A stretch of 64,000 nucleotides of DNA, taken from contig NZ_CP019699.1 of NCBI RefSeq assembly GCF_002005165.1, positions 1,054,001 to 1,118,000 on the forward strand. The letters run 5' to 3'. Position numbers and translations under genes: made by a program. Each line of letters begins with the position of its first letter. Position 1 is the stretch's first letter. The notes beneath the pieces were generated by a model. That model did no database searches. It saw only the letters and a list, made by a program, of their open reading frames with translations, and had not been told where the DNA came from. This DNA is from Novibacillus thermophilus. GTDB taxonomy: Bacteria > Bacillota > Bacilli > Thermoactinomycetales > Novibacillaceae. This document shows, one piece after another, positions 32,436 to 39,961 of this stretch.

Positions 32436-34334
32436 ACGAATGCCCCTCAAAGCTTTGTGTATCAAGGTTTTGAGGGGTAAAAAGGGCATAATTATTGTGT
32501 TACTAGCTTTTCGGTTTGATTTCTAAAATTTCAGGAGGCAGATTCACGCCTACTTTATTGAAAATCTCTTTCTGTTTGGCGGTTGGTGTCGTCGTACGAT
32601 ATAGATCTCCATCCTTCGTGGTGAAATGACCCACTTGAAGCCTTTGGACCTCACGACGCACGGAATCCCAACTCGAGCCGGTTTCATTTTCAATCAACCT
32701 GACAAGCAAAAGTGCCAGCCAATTAATGATGATATGAGCTCGAATTCGTCTCTCTAGCCGATGGTACATCGGCCGTATGTTTAATGTGGACTTTAACGTT
32801 CGAAAAGCGCTTTCGACTTGAAGTAACTGCTTATACCCTAACGCAATATCCTCAAGGGATAACGTATCGTCTGATGTCCGGATTAAGTATTTGCCATCGT
32901 ATTTCTCTTCATCCCGTATGGCTTGCTTATTCAGTTTCAAGGTACCATCTTTCAATTGGCGGATATATTTCCCGTACACTTTATGCACCCGTAAAGCACA
33001 TGCCCGTTTGTGGTGGGCTTCATTCGGTAATTGTTTCAAATTTTCAAGCTGCTCCTCAACGGCACAGATGATTTCCTTTCTTTGACGGCGGTCACGTTCG
33101 GCTTCTTCCGGATTATAGGCGATCACATAGCGTTTTCTGGCTTCGCCATCTCCAACAATCGATTCTTTTACTAAGAGGTTTTCACGAATGGCATGGAACC
33201 GTCCACGTTTATTAAGTGCAGCTTCCACATCCTTTTTGCCTGCCCGCATCCGTTCGCCAATAATATAATGTCCGGCACCACGTTGTAGGATGCGTAGATT
33301 TTCTTCGGAGGAAAAACCACGATCCATCACATGGATTATGCGCCCAAGGCGCCAACCCATCAAATCTTTCTTCACTTCCTCAATCACATTCATATCCATC
33401 GTGTTTCCTGGCCAAGACCACACTTTAATGGGAATGCCTTCACGTGTAACCGCTAGTCCAATCACCGTTTGTACGAGGTCCGGACGTTTATCTTTCGAGT
33501 ATCCTTGAAGCCGAAAATCGTCATCTTCCGGGGTTTCGTTGGGAGCGACTTCAAAGTAACTGGATGTCGTATCGAAATAGAGAAGATCAACTTCCAGATT
33601 GAACAGGTTGGAAACATTGTCAAATACACGATCTTCCAACAAGCTTTGGGCATCCAATAACTCGTCCATGGCACGGTAAAGCTGATGGCAATGAACACTT
33701 GGAAGCCCAGGGAGATAGACATCTTCGGATATCCATTCTTCCATTCCTAATTTACTGGAAGGGGCAAGCGCACGGTTTGCGACCATTGCAAAAATGGCAC
33801 GTTCTAAATTGATTTCGTGCTTGCGCTCTTTAAAAATCTCTTCGAGAATCGTATCCATCCCTAATTTTTTCCAAAGTTGATCAAATAGCCAAATGCCACC
33901 CAGTTGCTTGACAGACCGGAATAAAAATTCAGCTGTATCTCTAATTTTTTGTTTCGACTTCAGTGCCTCTTCGGGTGAGAGGAATCTATTGATACTTTGG
34001 GCCAGTCGTTCGAGTACGTCCATATCGAGATCATCTTCACGACCGAATGAATAGATCACCTTCGCTTTCGCATATTTGGCCTTCGGATCCCACACGTTAT
34101 GAGCGAGCTGAATGTACGAAACTCTTGATCCATCTTTGTTTTTGCGAGTCACCCTTCTAATATACATGCCTATATTATAATTCATAAACATTATAATGTA
34201 AACACAAATTTTATTAAACGTGTGCCTATGTAAAATTCAAAAAATTTTAAGCACAAATCCACGAAAAGATTGATATCATAGGAAATACATTTTATTAAAA
34301 AGTGAATTTGTGCCTATTTACTGTCGAACTCGGG
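32411..34334 (-). mobile_element. IS1634-type insertion sequence (IS4 superfamily), complete
   Basis: The 1924-bp element has terminal inverted repeats CCCGAGTTCGACAG (32411) and CTGTCGAACTCGGG (ending 34334); similarity continues inward with TAGG. It is flanked by a 6-bp direct repeat GTTTGA at 32405-32410 and 34335-34340, the size expected for this group. One transposase gene fills it. Confidence 0.93.
32503..34191 (-). CDS. IS1634 family transposase
   Basis: A 562-residue DDE transposase. The first catalytic Asp lies in DLLYFDTTSSYFEV, the second in RIIHVMDRGFSSEENL, and the Glu in QVESAFRTLKSTLNIRPMYH with the Y-x2-R-x3-E-x6-K-like pattern of IS4 elements (YLIRTSDD upstream). No frameshift is seen, so it may be active. 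It is transcribed against the phage late operon. Confidence 0.93.
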   Translation of the reverse strand: MFMNYNIGMYIRRVTRKNKDGSRVSYIQLAHNVWDPKAKYAKAKVIYSFGREDDLDMDVLERLAQSINRFLSPEEALKSKQKIRDTAEFLFRSVKQLGGIWLFDQLWKKLGMDTILEEIFKERKHEINLERAIFAMVANRALAPSSKLGMEEWISEDVYLPGLPSVHCHQLYRAMDELLDAQSLLEDRVFDNVSNLFNLEVDLLYFDTTSSYFEVAPNETPEDDDFRLQGYSKDKRPDLVQTVIGLAVTREGIPIKVWSWPGNTMDMNVIEEVKKDLMGWRLGRIIHVMDRGFSSEENLRILQRGAGHYIIGERMRAGKKDVEAALNKRGRFHAIRENLLVKESIVGDGEARKRYVIAYNPEEAERDRRQRKEIICAVEEQLENLKQLPNEAHHKRACALRVHKVYGKYIRQLKDGTLKLNKQAIRDEEKYDGKYLIRTSDDTLSLEDIALGYKQLLQVESAFRTLKSTLNIRPMYHRLERRIRAHIIINWLALLLVRLIENETGSSWDSVRREVQRLQVGHFTTKDGDLYRTTTPTAKQKEIFNKVGVNLPPEILEIKPKS

Positions 34335-34383
34335 GTTTGAGTTGGCTGTGAATAAACATGAAGGTGTGACGAAATAATGCAAA

Positions 34384-34409
34384 AGCCCCATCTCGTGTGA
34401 GGTGGGGCT
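34384..34409. terminator. Hairpin terminator between holin and nuclease genes
   Basis: AGCCCCATCTC (34384-34394) pairs with GAGGTGGGGCT (34399-34409) over 11 bp. Leftward it is followed by TTTTGCATTATTT, which suits the nuclease gene. Rightward it originally ended the late operon. Confidence 0.65.
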
Positions 34410-34433
34410 ATATTGGCCTAAAATTTTGCTTTT

Positions 34434-35522
34434 TTACCTTTCACAAGCCCAGTTGTCTTTGTCTCGATCCATTTTTGGCTGGTATGCTGGATGACCCTTT
34501 GGTACACCATCCGGGTAAACTTTACGTAATTCAGTGCAATTAGCAAACGATTCTTTTCCACTACCTGTATCTTTTGAAGAAGTTTCCTTTTTAGATGGAT
34601 TACTCTTTGTTGTGCTTTTCTTCGTAGATGATGTTGATTTTTTTGATTCTACACACCCCTTAAAGCCATCATCCGTGACATACCCGGATTTCCCCCAGAT
34701 ATTTCGTTTTTCACTTTTTGCGGCGTTTTCAGCTTTCTTGTACTGATCGAGATACTTATACGGTGGTTCATATACGTATGCAACACGTGCGAGACCTTCT
34801 TTGAGAAGCGTTTCTTGTACTGATTTCCCATCCACAAATATATATGCCAGCAACCTGTCGTATTTATCTCGCTTACTTTTTTCGAACTCAAGAGTTAGTT
34901 TTCCACTGTTAACGAGTTGTTTATTGCGGTTGTAAGCCTCTTCCGCGTATGGTTGTTTACAAGATCGCGAATCCTTACTTTCCGGGGTGTCTATTAATAA
35001 ATATCGCACAGTCTCCTCTTTTCCGTTGTAATTTACCCTTATCGTATCTCCATCCACTGTTTTAACTAACTTTACCTCAACTTGATTTGACTTTGATTCT
35101 TTTGTAGTGGTTGATTTCTTTTTTGATGAGCTTTCTTCTTTACTATTGTCATTGGAAGCTGTTGATTTCTTATTTGATGTGTTAGAACTTGTCGATTTTT
35201 CGGCGGTAGTGGTTTTAGACTCATCATTAGAGGGTGTTACCTGTTTTCCGGTATTCTCGTTTTTTACATCCGTGCTTTCTTCCTTAACAGTTTGTTCAAC
35301 TTTTGTTTCATTATTTGCAATGTCTGCTGTTGTATCATTTGTAGTGCCTGCGTCAGTTGTAACTCCGAACGCTATAAAGCTAAAAAAAGTAACAGCTAGG
35401 TAGACAAAGCTATGTCTTCTCTTCCGAACTTTACCCCAAAATATAAACCTTTTTGGTTTGATAAAAGCTAAGAAAAAAAGAATAATACTTGCGAAAAACA
35501 GCAATAGAAAAAAGTCGTCCAA
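34434..35522 (-). CDS. Membrane-anchored staphylococcal-type nuclease with Excalibur domain
   Basis: A 362-residue protein from TTG 35522 after GGGAGGGG. Two hydrophobic segments (residues 2-21 and 39-54) anchor it. A long Ser/Thr/Lys-rich region (about 60-145) probably crosses the wall. The SNase domain follows (VKTVDGDTIRV, RYLLIDTPES, YDRLLAYIFVDGKSV), then a calcium-binding Excalibur motif (NCTELRKVYPDGVPKGHPAY, DRDKDNWACE). It would cut DNA outside the cell. In a prophage this may affect incoming DNA or competitors (inference). Confidence 0.87.
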   Translation of the reverse strand: MDDFFLLLFFASIILFFLAFIKPKRFIFWGKVRKRRHSFVYLAVTFFSFIAFGVTTDAGTTNDTTADIANNETKVEQTVKEESTDVKNENTGKQVTPSNDESKTTTAEKSTSSNTSNKKSTASNDNSKEESSSKKKSTTTKESKSNQVEVKLVKTVDGDTIRVNYNGKEETVRYLLIDTPESKDSRSCKQPYAEEAYNRNKQLVNSGKLTLEFEKSKRDKYDRLLAYIFVDGKSVQETLLKEGLARVAYVYEPPYKYLDQYKKAENAAKSEKRNIWGKSGYVTDDGFKGCVESKKSTSSTKKSTTKSNPSKKETSSKDTGSGKESFANCTELRKVYPDGVPKGHPAYQPKMDRDKDNWACER

Positions 35523-35619
35523 TTAGACCCCTCCCTATATATTTCTGAACATTATAACCTTTTAGTGTTATAAATTCTATCATAGTGTTCACTAAAGATA
35601 TACTCTATTTAGAACCAGA

Positions 35620-35937
35620 TCATCTGATAAACATTTTCTCAACCTCCTTCACTACATCCACTGCAGACACTTCTATATATCCTCGTCGGTTTTTCACCCG
35701 CACATCATATACTGTCGCCTGATCTGTTCTGGACACACGTATAAGCTCATTGCTCAATCTGTCCAGTTTGGCGTCTACACTCTTTAGGACATTTTCTATT
35801 AGCTGTTCATAAATCAACCGAAATTTCAGTCCATTCTCACGTATCCTATCCCGATCATACCGAAGTGCTTTTTGTGCAGATCTGAAAATGAGGTATTCCC
35901 GCGCCAGCTTCCGATCTCGATCGGTTAGCGTGCCCAT
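35620..35937 (-). CDS. SOS-box-controlled phage protein, unknown
   Basis: A 105-residue protein (MGTLTDRDRKLAREYLIFRS, then TVYDVRVKNRRGYIEVSAVD) that is basic and helical in its first two thirds. ATG at 35937 is chosen because AAGAGGTGAT lies just upstream; the frame is open to 35979. A LexA-type box lies immediately before the ribosome site. It is divergent from the LexA-like gene, so the two are probably controlled together. Confidence 0.65.
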   Translation of the reverse strand: MGTLTDRDRKLAREYLIFRSAQKALRYDRDRIRENGLKFRLIYEQLIENVLKSVDAKLDRLSNELIRVSRTDQATVYDVRVKNRRGYIEVSAVDVVKEVEKMFIR

Positions 35938-35953
35938 ACGATCACCTCTTGTA

Positions 35954-35967
35954 GGAACATTTGTTCC
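35954..35967. promoter_or_regulatory. SOS (LexA/DinR) box for the leftward gene
   Basis: GGAACATTTGTTCC is a perfect GAAC-N4-GTTC palindrome, next to the CGAAC-N4-GTTCG consensus of Bacillus LexA boxes. It ends 17 bp before the ATG at 35937. Confidence 0.7.
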
Positions 35968-36033
35968 CATTATATTCAATTTGTGGTTATTTTCAAAGAA
36001 AAAACCACACCTCTATCCGTGAGGTTTTTTGAA

Positions 36034-36062
36034 TTGAATGCGAACAAACATTCGTATATAAT
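36034..36062 (+). promoter_or_regulatory. Promoter with embedded SOS box for the LexA-like gene
   Basis: TTGAAT (36034-36039) and TATAAT (36057-36062) are 17 bp apart. CGAACAAACATTCG (36041-36054), one mismatch from the LexA box consensus, fills the spacer. Binding of LexA or of the encoded LexA-like protein would block the promoter. Confidence 0.7.
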
Positions 36063-36084
36063 AAAGAACTAGGAGGGGATATTT

Positions 36085-36351
36085 TTGCTAACAAGAAGGC
36101 AGCGAGAGGTTCTTGATGCAATCATTACGTTTACACAAGAAAACAATTACCCACCTACTGTCCGAGAAATTGGCAGCATGATCGGAAGCAAATCGCCGAG
36201 CACGGTACAGGACTTATTAAAGAAGTTAAAAAGAAAAGGCTTTGTCACGTGGGAACCAAAGATACCGAGAACAATTCGAATTATTAAAAGGATTGAAAGG
36301 CGGGTTAAGCATGGAACAAGAGGAAAGGAACCAGATTATAGAGTTTGTTAA
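36085..36351 (+). CDS. LexA-like DNA-binding domain protein without peptidase domain
   Basis: An 88-residue protein from TTG 36085 after AGGAGGGG. It is a match to the LexA N-terminal winged helix (LTRRQREVLDAIITFTQENN, YPPTVREIGSMIGSKSPSTV). The C-terminal S24 peptidase half with its Ser-Lys dyad is absent. It could occupy LexA boxes without being cleaved by RecA-stimulated autolysis. It lies under its own SOS box, suggesting autoregulation. Confidence 0.85.
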   Translation: MLTRRQREVLDAIITFTQENNYPPTVREIGSMIGSKSPSTVQDLLKKLKRKGFVTWEPKIPRTIRIIKRIERRVKHGTRGKEPDYRVC

Positions 36352-36490
36352 ATTTATGATGAAGAAGAATTCAAAGAAGTTTAAGACCGGGGACAAAATG
36401 CCCGTTCACGTGAATGGAACCGGTTACGTAATTGTTGAGGTGGAGGGAGTAAACGATGACGGGACCGTTGAGCTAACGATAAAAGAGTAA
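36311..36490 (+). CDS. Small phage protein, unknown
   Basis: A 59-residue protein (MEQEERNQIIEFVKFMMKKN, then VHVNGTGYVIVEVEGVNDDG) whose gene overlaps the LexA-like gene by 41 bp. An N-terminal helix is followed by a small beta barrel-like segment. Coupling suggests shared regulation; no function is known. Confidence 0.6.
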   Translation: MEQEERNQIIEFVKFMMKKNSKKFKTGDKMPVHVNGTGYVIVEVEGVNDDGTVELTIKE

Positions 36491-36595
36491 TTTAGTAAGA
36501 CTGTGGGGGCGAGTGGGAACGATAAGAAGATCTAATAAATAATAAATTTTTCGGATCTTCATTAAGGATTCCCTTTTGTAAAGCTGACAAGCAGA

Positions 36596-36631
36596 GGGCG
36601 CATATCCTGAGAAATAAGGGGGTATGCGCCC
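36596..36631 (+). promoter_or_regulatory. Hairpin masking the ribosome site upstream of the recombinase operon
   Basis: GGGCGCATA (36596-36604) pairs with TATGCGCCC (36623-36631), and the adjacent CC and GG extend the stem. The AAGGGGG that would serve the ATG at 36632 lies in the right part of the structure. Translation of the small protein, and possibly of the overlapping recombinase gene, may depend on opening it. Confidence 0.6.
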
Positions 36632-36829
36632 ATGCATGTTAAGATCATCGAGGGTGAATTTGCTGACAAGTGTCGCCACGCTTGCTATGCTTATCTTAAA
36701 GGGAAGTACAGGAGGGAGAAACTCGGTGATCGGGATTTACGCAAGAGTAAGCACAGAGGAACAAGCAAGGACAGGTTTCAGCTTACAAGACCAAATCAAG
36801 GAGTGCAAAAAGAAAGCGAGAACGAATGA
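36632..36829 (+). CDS. Small protein overlapping the recombinase start
   Basis: A 65-residue protein (MHVKIIEGEFADKCRHACYA, then a very basic tail) whose gene overlaps the recombinase gene by 104 bp in another frame. Its N-terminal 35 residues resemble the 5151 product, so the prophage carries two relatives. Position before a serine recombinase is where a directionality or accessory factor might lie, but no such activity is shown. The frame could also end functionally near the recombinase start. Confidence 0.5.
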   Translation: MHVKIIEGEFADKCRHACYAYLKGKYRREKLGDRDLRKSKHRGTSKDRFQLTRPNQGVQKESENE

Positions 36830-38225
36830 AGTTATTGAATACATAGATGATGGATTTTCCGGAGAGTTTTTAGACAGGCCGGCATTGACAAAGTTGCGGA
36901 ATGATGTAAAAGAAGGAATCATTTCTAAAGTAATTTGCCTCGATCCTGACCGACTATCCCGAAAATTAATGAACCAATTAATAATAACGGATGAGTTTGA
37001 TCGTCTTGATGTTGAACTTATATTTGTGAACGGTGAATATGCCAAGACTGCTGAAGGGCAGCTTTTTTACAGTATGCGTGGTGCTATTGCTGAATTTGAG
37101 AAGGCCAAAATTAATGAACGGATGTCTCGTGGACGAAGGGAGAAGGCACGTCAAGGTCGTGTCGTCCGGGACTACCAGATATACGGTTACGACTACGATA
37201 AAGAAACCGAACAGTTTATCATCAATGAAAGCGAGGCGGAAATTGTCCGTCTCATATTTGATCTTTTTACGAAGCCTAATGACCTTGTCCGCGGAATCAA
37301 CGGGATAGCAAAATATTTAACGGAGAAAGGTGTTCCCACCAAGCGTGGTGCAAATGTGTGGCACCGCCAAGTAGTACGACAAATGCTCATGAACCGAGCC
37401 TATATTGGAAAATTCTATCAGAATAGGTGGAACACGGAAGGAATGCTTGGTAACAAACACAAGCCAAAAGATGAACGCATACCTATGAAAGAGCGACCTC
37501 GGGAAGAGTGGATACCTGTTCCTTGTCCTGCCATTATAGATCGTCAAACCTTTGACCATGCACAAAATCTGCTCTCCGAATCTCGTCGCCGATGGACAAA
37601 ACAAAGCAAAAGAAGATACCTTCTTAGCGGACTTCTTCGATGCGCCAAATGTGGTAATACAATGACCGGAAGAAAACATCGTAACTGGGGGGCAGATGTT
37701 TTTATATATACCGATGAGAAAAATTACTCTGGAGCAAAGCATCCCGGTTGTGGTATGCGGGTTAGGTGTGAAAAACTTGATAAAGATGTGTGGGATAAAA
37801 TATCCCATTGGTTGAACAACCCAGATGAGATTGCAACGGTAGAAGATGAGACGGATGAGGTTGATTTTGAACAGGCTGAAATCATTCGGTTAGAAACTGA
37901 AATTAAAAAGGCAAAAGAGGGCCGTAAGCGGCTTCTCAACCTGTTTGCGGAAGGTTTGGAGATCGGTCAGGAAGAAATCCGAGAATCATTGAAAGGGTTG
38001 AAGCGAAAAGAGGAGCATTTAACAGAAGAATTAGAAGAGTTAAAGAAAAGATATAGCGAACTGTCGAATAAGCAATATAGCGCCAACCTTATAAAAGAGG
38101 CCGCTGCGTACTATTTAAATCATGGTAAGGAAGAACTGTCTTTTGACGATAAGCAGGCATTGATTAGATATGTAGTGAAGGAGATTAGGGTATATAAGGA
38201 CGGTATTGAGATATACACTTTCTAA
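36726..38225 (+). CDS. spoIVCA: Large serine recombinase, SpoIVCA-type sigK element excisionase/integrase
   Basis: A 499-residue large serine recombinase. The resolvase domain starts [12 protein letters not shown] with the catalytic Ser in RVST, followed by [34 protein letters not shown] and [15 protein letters not shown]. The recombinase domain has [20 protein letters not shown]. The zinc ribbon has [13 protein letters not shown] and later Cys, and a coiled coil (about 385-460) follows. These blocks closely resemble SpoIVCA of Bacillus. GTG at 36726 follows AGGAGGGAG. The stop lies 23 bp before the sigK sequence resumes. Confidence 0.92.
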   Translation: MIGIYARVSTEEQARTGFSLQDQIKECKKKARTNEVIEYIDDGFSGEFLDRPALTKLRNDVKEGIISKVICLDPDRLSRKLMNQLIITDEFDRLDVELIFVNGEYAKTAEGQLFYSMRGAIAEFEKAKINERMSRGRREKARQGRVVRDYQIYGYDYDKETEQFIINESEAEIVRLIFDLFTKPNDLVRGINGIAKYLTEKGVPTKRGANVWHRQVVRQMLMNRAYIGKFYQNRWNTEGMLGNKHKPKDERIPMKERPREEWIPVPCPAIIDRQTFDHAQNLLSESRRRWTKQSKRRYLLSGLLRCAKCGNTMTGRKHRNWGADVFIYTDEKNYSGAKHPGCGMRVRCEKLDKDVWDKISHWLNNPDEIATVEDETDEVDFEQAEIIRLETEIKKAKEGRKRLLNLFAEGLEIGQEEIRESLKGLKRKEEHLTEELEELKKRYSELSNKQYSANLIKEAAAYYLNHGKEELSFDDKQALIRYVVKEIRVYKDGIEIYTF

Positions 38226-38262
38226 ACGCCTCTAATGACATTAGAATCGAGATTTTGATGCA
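38226..38262. other. Right attachment junction (attR-type) within sigK
   Basis: Sigma-K coding similarity begins at GAGATTTTGATGCAC (38249), giving E-I-L-M-H. The preceding bases belong to the element. In B. subtilis the exchange lies within the Asn-Glu codons of the same conserved CIENEILMH stretch. The exact two-base crossover cannot be fixed without the left junction. An AATGA, the B. subtilis core sequence, is present at 38234 but is not positioned to join the frame simply. Confidence 0.75.
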
Positions 38263-38611
38263 CCTTCGATCGTTGAAAAAAACGCGAAAAGACGTCTCTC
38301 TGCACGATCCCATCGGAACGGACAAAGAGGGGAACGAAATCACATTGATCGATGTGCTCGGAACGGACATTGACGACGTGATTCAGCGAGTGCAACTGAA
38401 AATTGAGAAGAGCAAAATCTATCAACACATTCACATCTTAGACAAACGCGAGCAAGAAGTGATACGCGGCCGTTTCGGACTGGATAACGGCGAGGAACGG
38501 ACACAGCGTGAAATCGCCCGCAAACTGGGCATTTCCCGTTCTTACGTTTCCCGCATTGAAAAGCGGGCGTTGATGAAATTGTTTCACGAGTTTTACCGGT
38601 CGTCAGAATAA
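38249..38611 (+). CDS. sigK: RNA polymerase sigma-K, C-terminal half (interrupted gene)
   Basis: The frame encodes [20 protein letters not shown] and [20 protein letters not shown], then region 4.2 with [20 protein letters not shown]. This is the part of sigma-K downstream of region 2, equivalent to SpoIIIC of B. subtilis. Regions 2.1-2.4 are missing. A TTG at 38255 could start translation, but no good ribosome site is present, so the piece is probably expressed only after excision joins it to the N-terminal half. A strong terminator follows. Confidence 0.93.
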   Translation, partial: EILMHLRSLKKTRKDVSLHDPIGTDKEGNEITLIDVLGTDIDDVIQRVQLKIEKSKIYQHIHILDKREQEVIRGRFGLDNGEERTQREIARKLGISRSYVSRIEKRALMKLFHEFYRSSE

Positions 38612-38617
38612 AAGGCG

Positions 38618-38657
38618 AGACGGTGTTCCCCGCCCACTGCAGGAACACCGTCTTTTA
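38618..38657. terminator. Bidirectional terminator between sigK and tlp
   Basis: AGACGGTGTTCC (38618-38629) pairs with GGAACACCGTCT (38642-38653) over 12 bp. TTTTA follows on the plus strand. It lies between convergent genes. Confidence 0.8.
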
Positions 38658-38668
38658 TGTGCGATGCG

Positions 38669-38890
38669 TTACTTTTGGTCGTTCGCCTCGTCTTTGATTT
38701 CGCTCCGCATGCCTTCGATGCTCTGTTCCCTGCGTTCGTTTTTCGCTCTGATTTGTCTTTTCTGTTCTTCACTCAGTTCTTCTGAGTGAGCTTTGAGGTA
38801 ATCGCGAGCATCATCCATGTTATCGAGCGTATGTCCGATCATGTTTTCCAACTTCTCAACGTTGTCGGAACGGTCGTCTGGTTTTGCCAA
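38669..38890 (-). CDS. tlp: Small acid-soluble spore protein Tlp
   Basis: The 73-residue product (MAKPDDRSDNVEKLENMIGH, ending RSEIKDEANDQK) is a clear Tlp-type SASP: hydrophilic, Glu/Lys/Asp-rich, with DDRSDNVEKL conserved. It is made in the forespore. The start is TTG at 38890 with GGAGGGAA upstream, and a sigma-G-like promoter precedes it. Confidence 0.9.
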   Translation of the reverse strand: MAKPDDRSDNVEKLENMIGHTLDNMDDARDYLKAHSEELSEEQKRQIRAKNERREQSIEGMRSEIKDEANDQK

Positions 38891-38922
38891 AAGTATTCCC
38901 TCCTATATAAAAGTCGTACGCT

Positions 38923-38952
38923 TAGTATGGACGCGCAAGACATTTTTATGTA
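38923..38952 (-). promoter_or_regulatory. Sigma-G-like promoter of tlp
   Basis: On the minus strand TACATAA (-35, about 38946-38952) and CATACTA (-10, 38923-38929) are spaced about 16-17 bp, resembling forespore sigma-G promoters. The start codon lies 33 bp further. Confidence 0.5.
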
Positions 38953-39058
38953 CAATGTGGCGAGCAACAGGAGCTGATGGGAGGCTATTTATCTCCGCCA
39001 TCGAATCGTGTATTATAGGGAAGATAGTGAATTACCGCTGGTGCAGGAGTTACACGTT

Positions 39059-39931
39059 ATGAATCGGGAACCGACTCACCTCAACCAAAAAGTTTGGCGC
39101 ATCCTGGACCAAAGGGGACACGAGTCGGCACTAGACGCCATCGATTCATTCGCCATGGACGATACTCTTTGTGCGTCTGTCGGCGGAAAGCTGTCTCCTC
39201 CCACTGCCCGACTGTGGGTACATCGGGATACCGTCGTTCTGGGGATACAAGATACCCGCCTTCCCTTTATCGCAGAGGGACTTAACTATTTGGAAGCGAA
39301 AGGTTACCGCGTCATTGTGCGAAATTCCGGAGGCCTCGCCGTCGTGCTCGATGAAGGCGTCCTCAATATTTCGCTCGTGATGCCCGTGGACCGTCCCTTT
39401 GCGGACATCGATGACGGATTTGAAGCGATGCGGCAATTAGTCGAGGAGCTGCTTCACCCTTACGTGAGGCACATAGCAGTCGGGGAGGTGGAAGGATCAT
39501 ACTGTCCGGGCCGTTATGACCTGTCCATTCGCGGGGTGAAGTTTGCCGGCATTTCACAGCGGCGCACAAAGGGCGGGATGGCGGTTCAAGTCTTCTTGCT
39601 CGTTTCAGGGAGCGGACGGAGAAGAGCTGAGGTGCTTAAACAATTTTACCAGTTGGCTGGTGCTGCCCAGGAACCGCGCGGAAAGCTCTTTCCTTCCATC
39701 AACCCGGAAACCATGGCTTCCCTCACCGAATTGTTGTCGATCGGGATGAACACCGATATGCTCAAACAGCGGTTAGTGGAAGTGTTGCAAAACCGGTCGA
39801 GCCGAATTATCACCACCTCACGGTTCCCTTTTGAAGAAGAACGGTTTCAGCTCAATCGGCGGCGAATGGTGGAACGCAATGAAAAAAGTTTGTACAAGTT
39901 TGATAAAATAAAAAGAGAAATGCCGTTGTAA
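39059..39931 (+). CDS. lipL: Octanoyl-[GcvH]:protein N-octanoyltransferase (LipL)
   Basis: A 290-residue member of the biotin/lipoate transferase fold. DSFAMDDTLCASVGG, LGIQDTRLPF, RNSGGLAVVLDEGVLNISLV, GSYCPGRYDLSIRGVKFAGISQRR are LipL landmarks. The Cys in SYCPGRYD is the expected catalytic nucleophile. It moves octanoyl groups from GcvH to E2 subunits in lipoate assembly. ATG 39059 is chosen for GGAG 8-9 bases upstream; the frame is open to 39008. Confidence 0.9.
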   Translation: MNREPTHLNQKVWRILDQRGHESALDAIDSFAMDDTLCASVGGKLSPPTARLWVHRDTVVLGIQDTRLPFIAEGLNYLEAKGYRVIVRNSGGLAVVLDEGVLNISLVMPVDRPFADIDDGFEAMRQLVEELLHPYVRHIAVGEVEGSYCPGRYDLSIRGVKFAGISQRRTKGGMAVQVFLLVSGSGRRRAEVLKQFYQLAGAAQEPRGKLFPSINPETMASLTELLSIGMNTDMLKQRLVEVLQNRSSRIITTSRFPFEEERFQLNRRRMVERNEKSLYKFDKIKREMPL

Positions 39932-39961
39932 GAATTTGAGCGCACTTTTTTGGGGCAAATT

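Larger units (their letters stand above)
1..38247. mobile_element. sigK-intervening prophage (skin-type element), left end outside window
   Basis: The block holds a lysogeny module, replication and recombination genes, a complete head-tail-lysis set and a SpoIVCA-like recombinase. It ends where the frame of the sigma-K C-terminal half begins at about 38249. The matching sigma-K N-terminal half is not in the window, so the element is longer than 38 kb. Modules run mostly rightward from 3406. The left arm (544-3258), the IS transposase and 34434-35937 run leftward. Known skin elements are removed in the sporulating mother cell so that sigK is restored; that this one behaves the same way is inferred from its position and recombinase. 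Confidence 0.9.

Noticed and set aside
36010-36030. Terminator-like hairpin CCTC/GAGG plus T run between the divergent SOS genes
   Set aside because: The stem is only 4-5 bp and no gene ends there; possible relic, too weak to list.
38255-38611. A complete stand-alone sigma factor starting at TTG 38255
   Set aside because: It lacks regions 1-2 of sigma-K and has no ribosome site; the frame is simply the 3' half of the interrupted gene.
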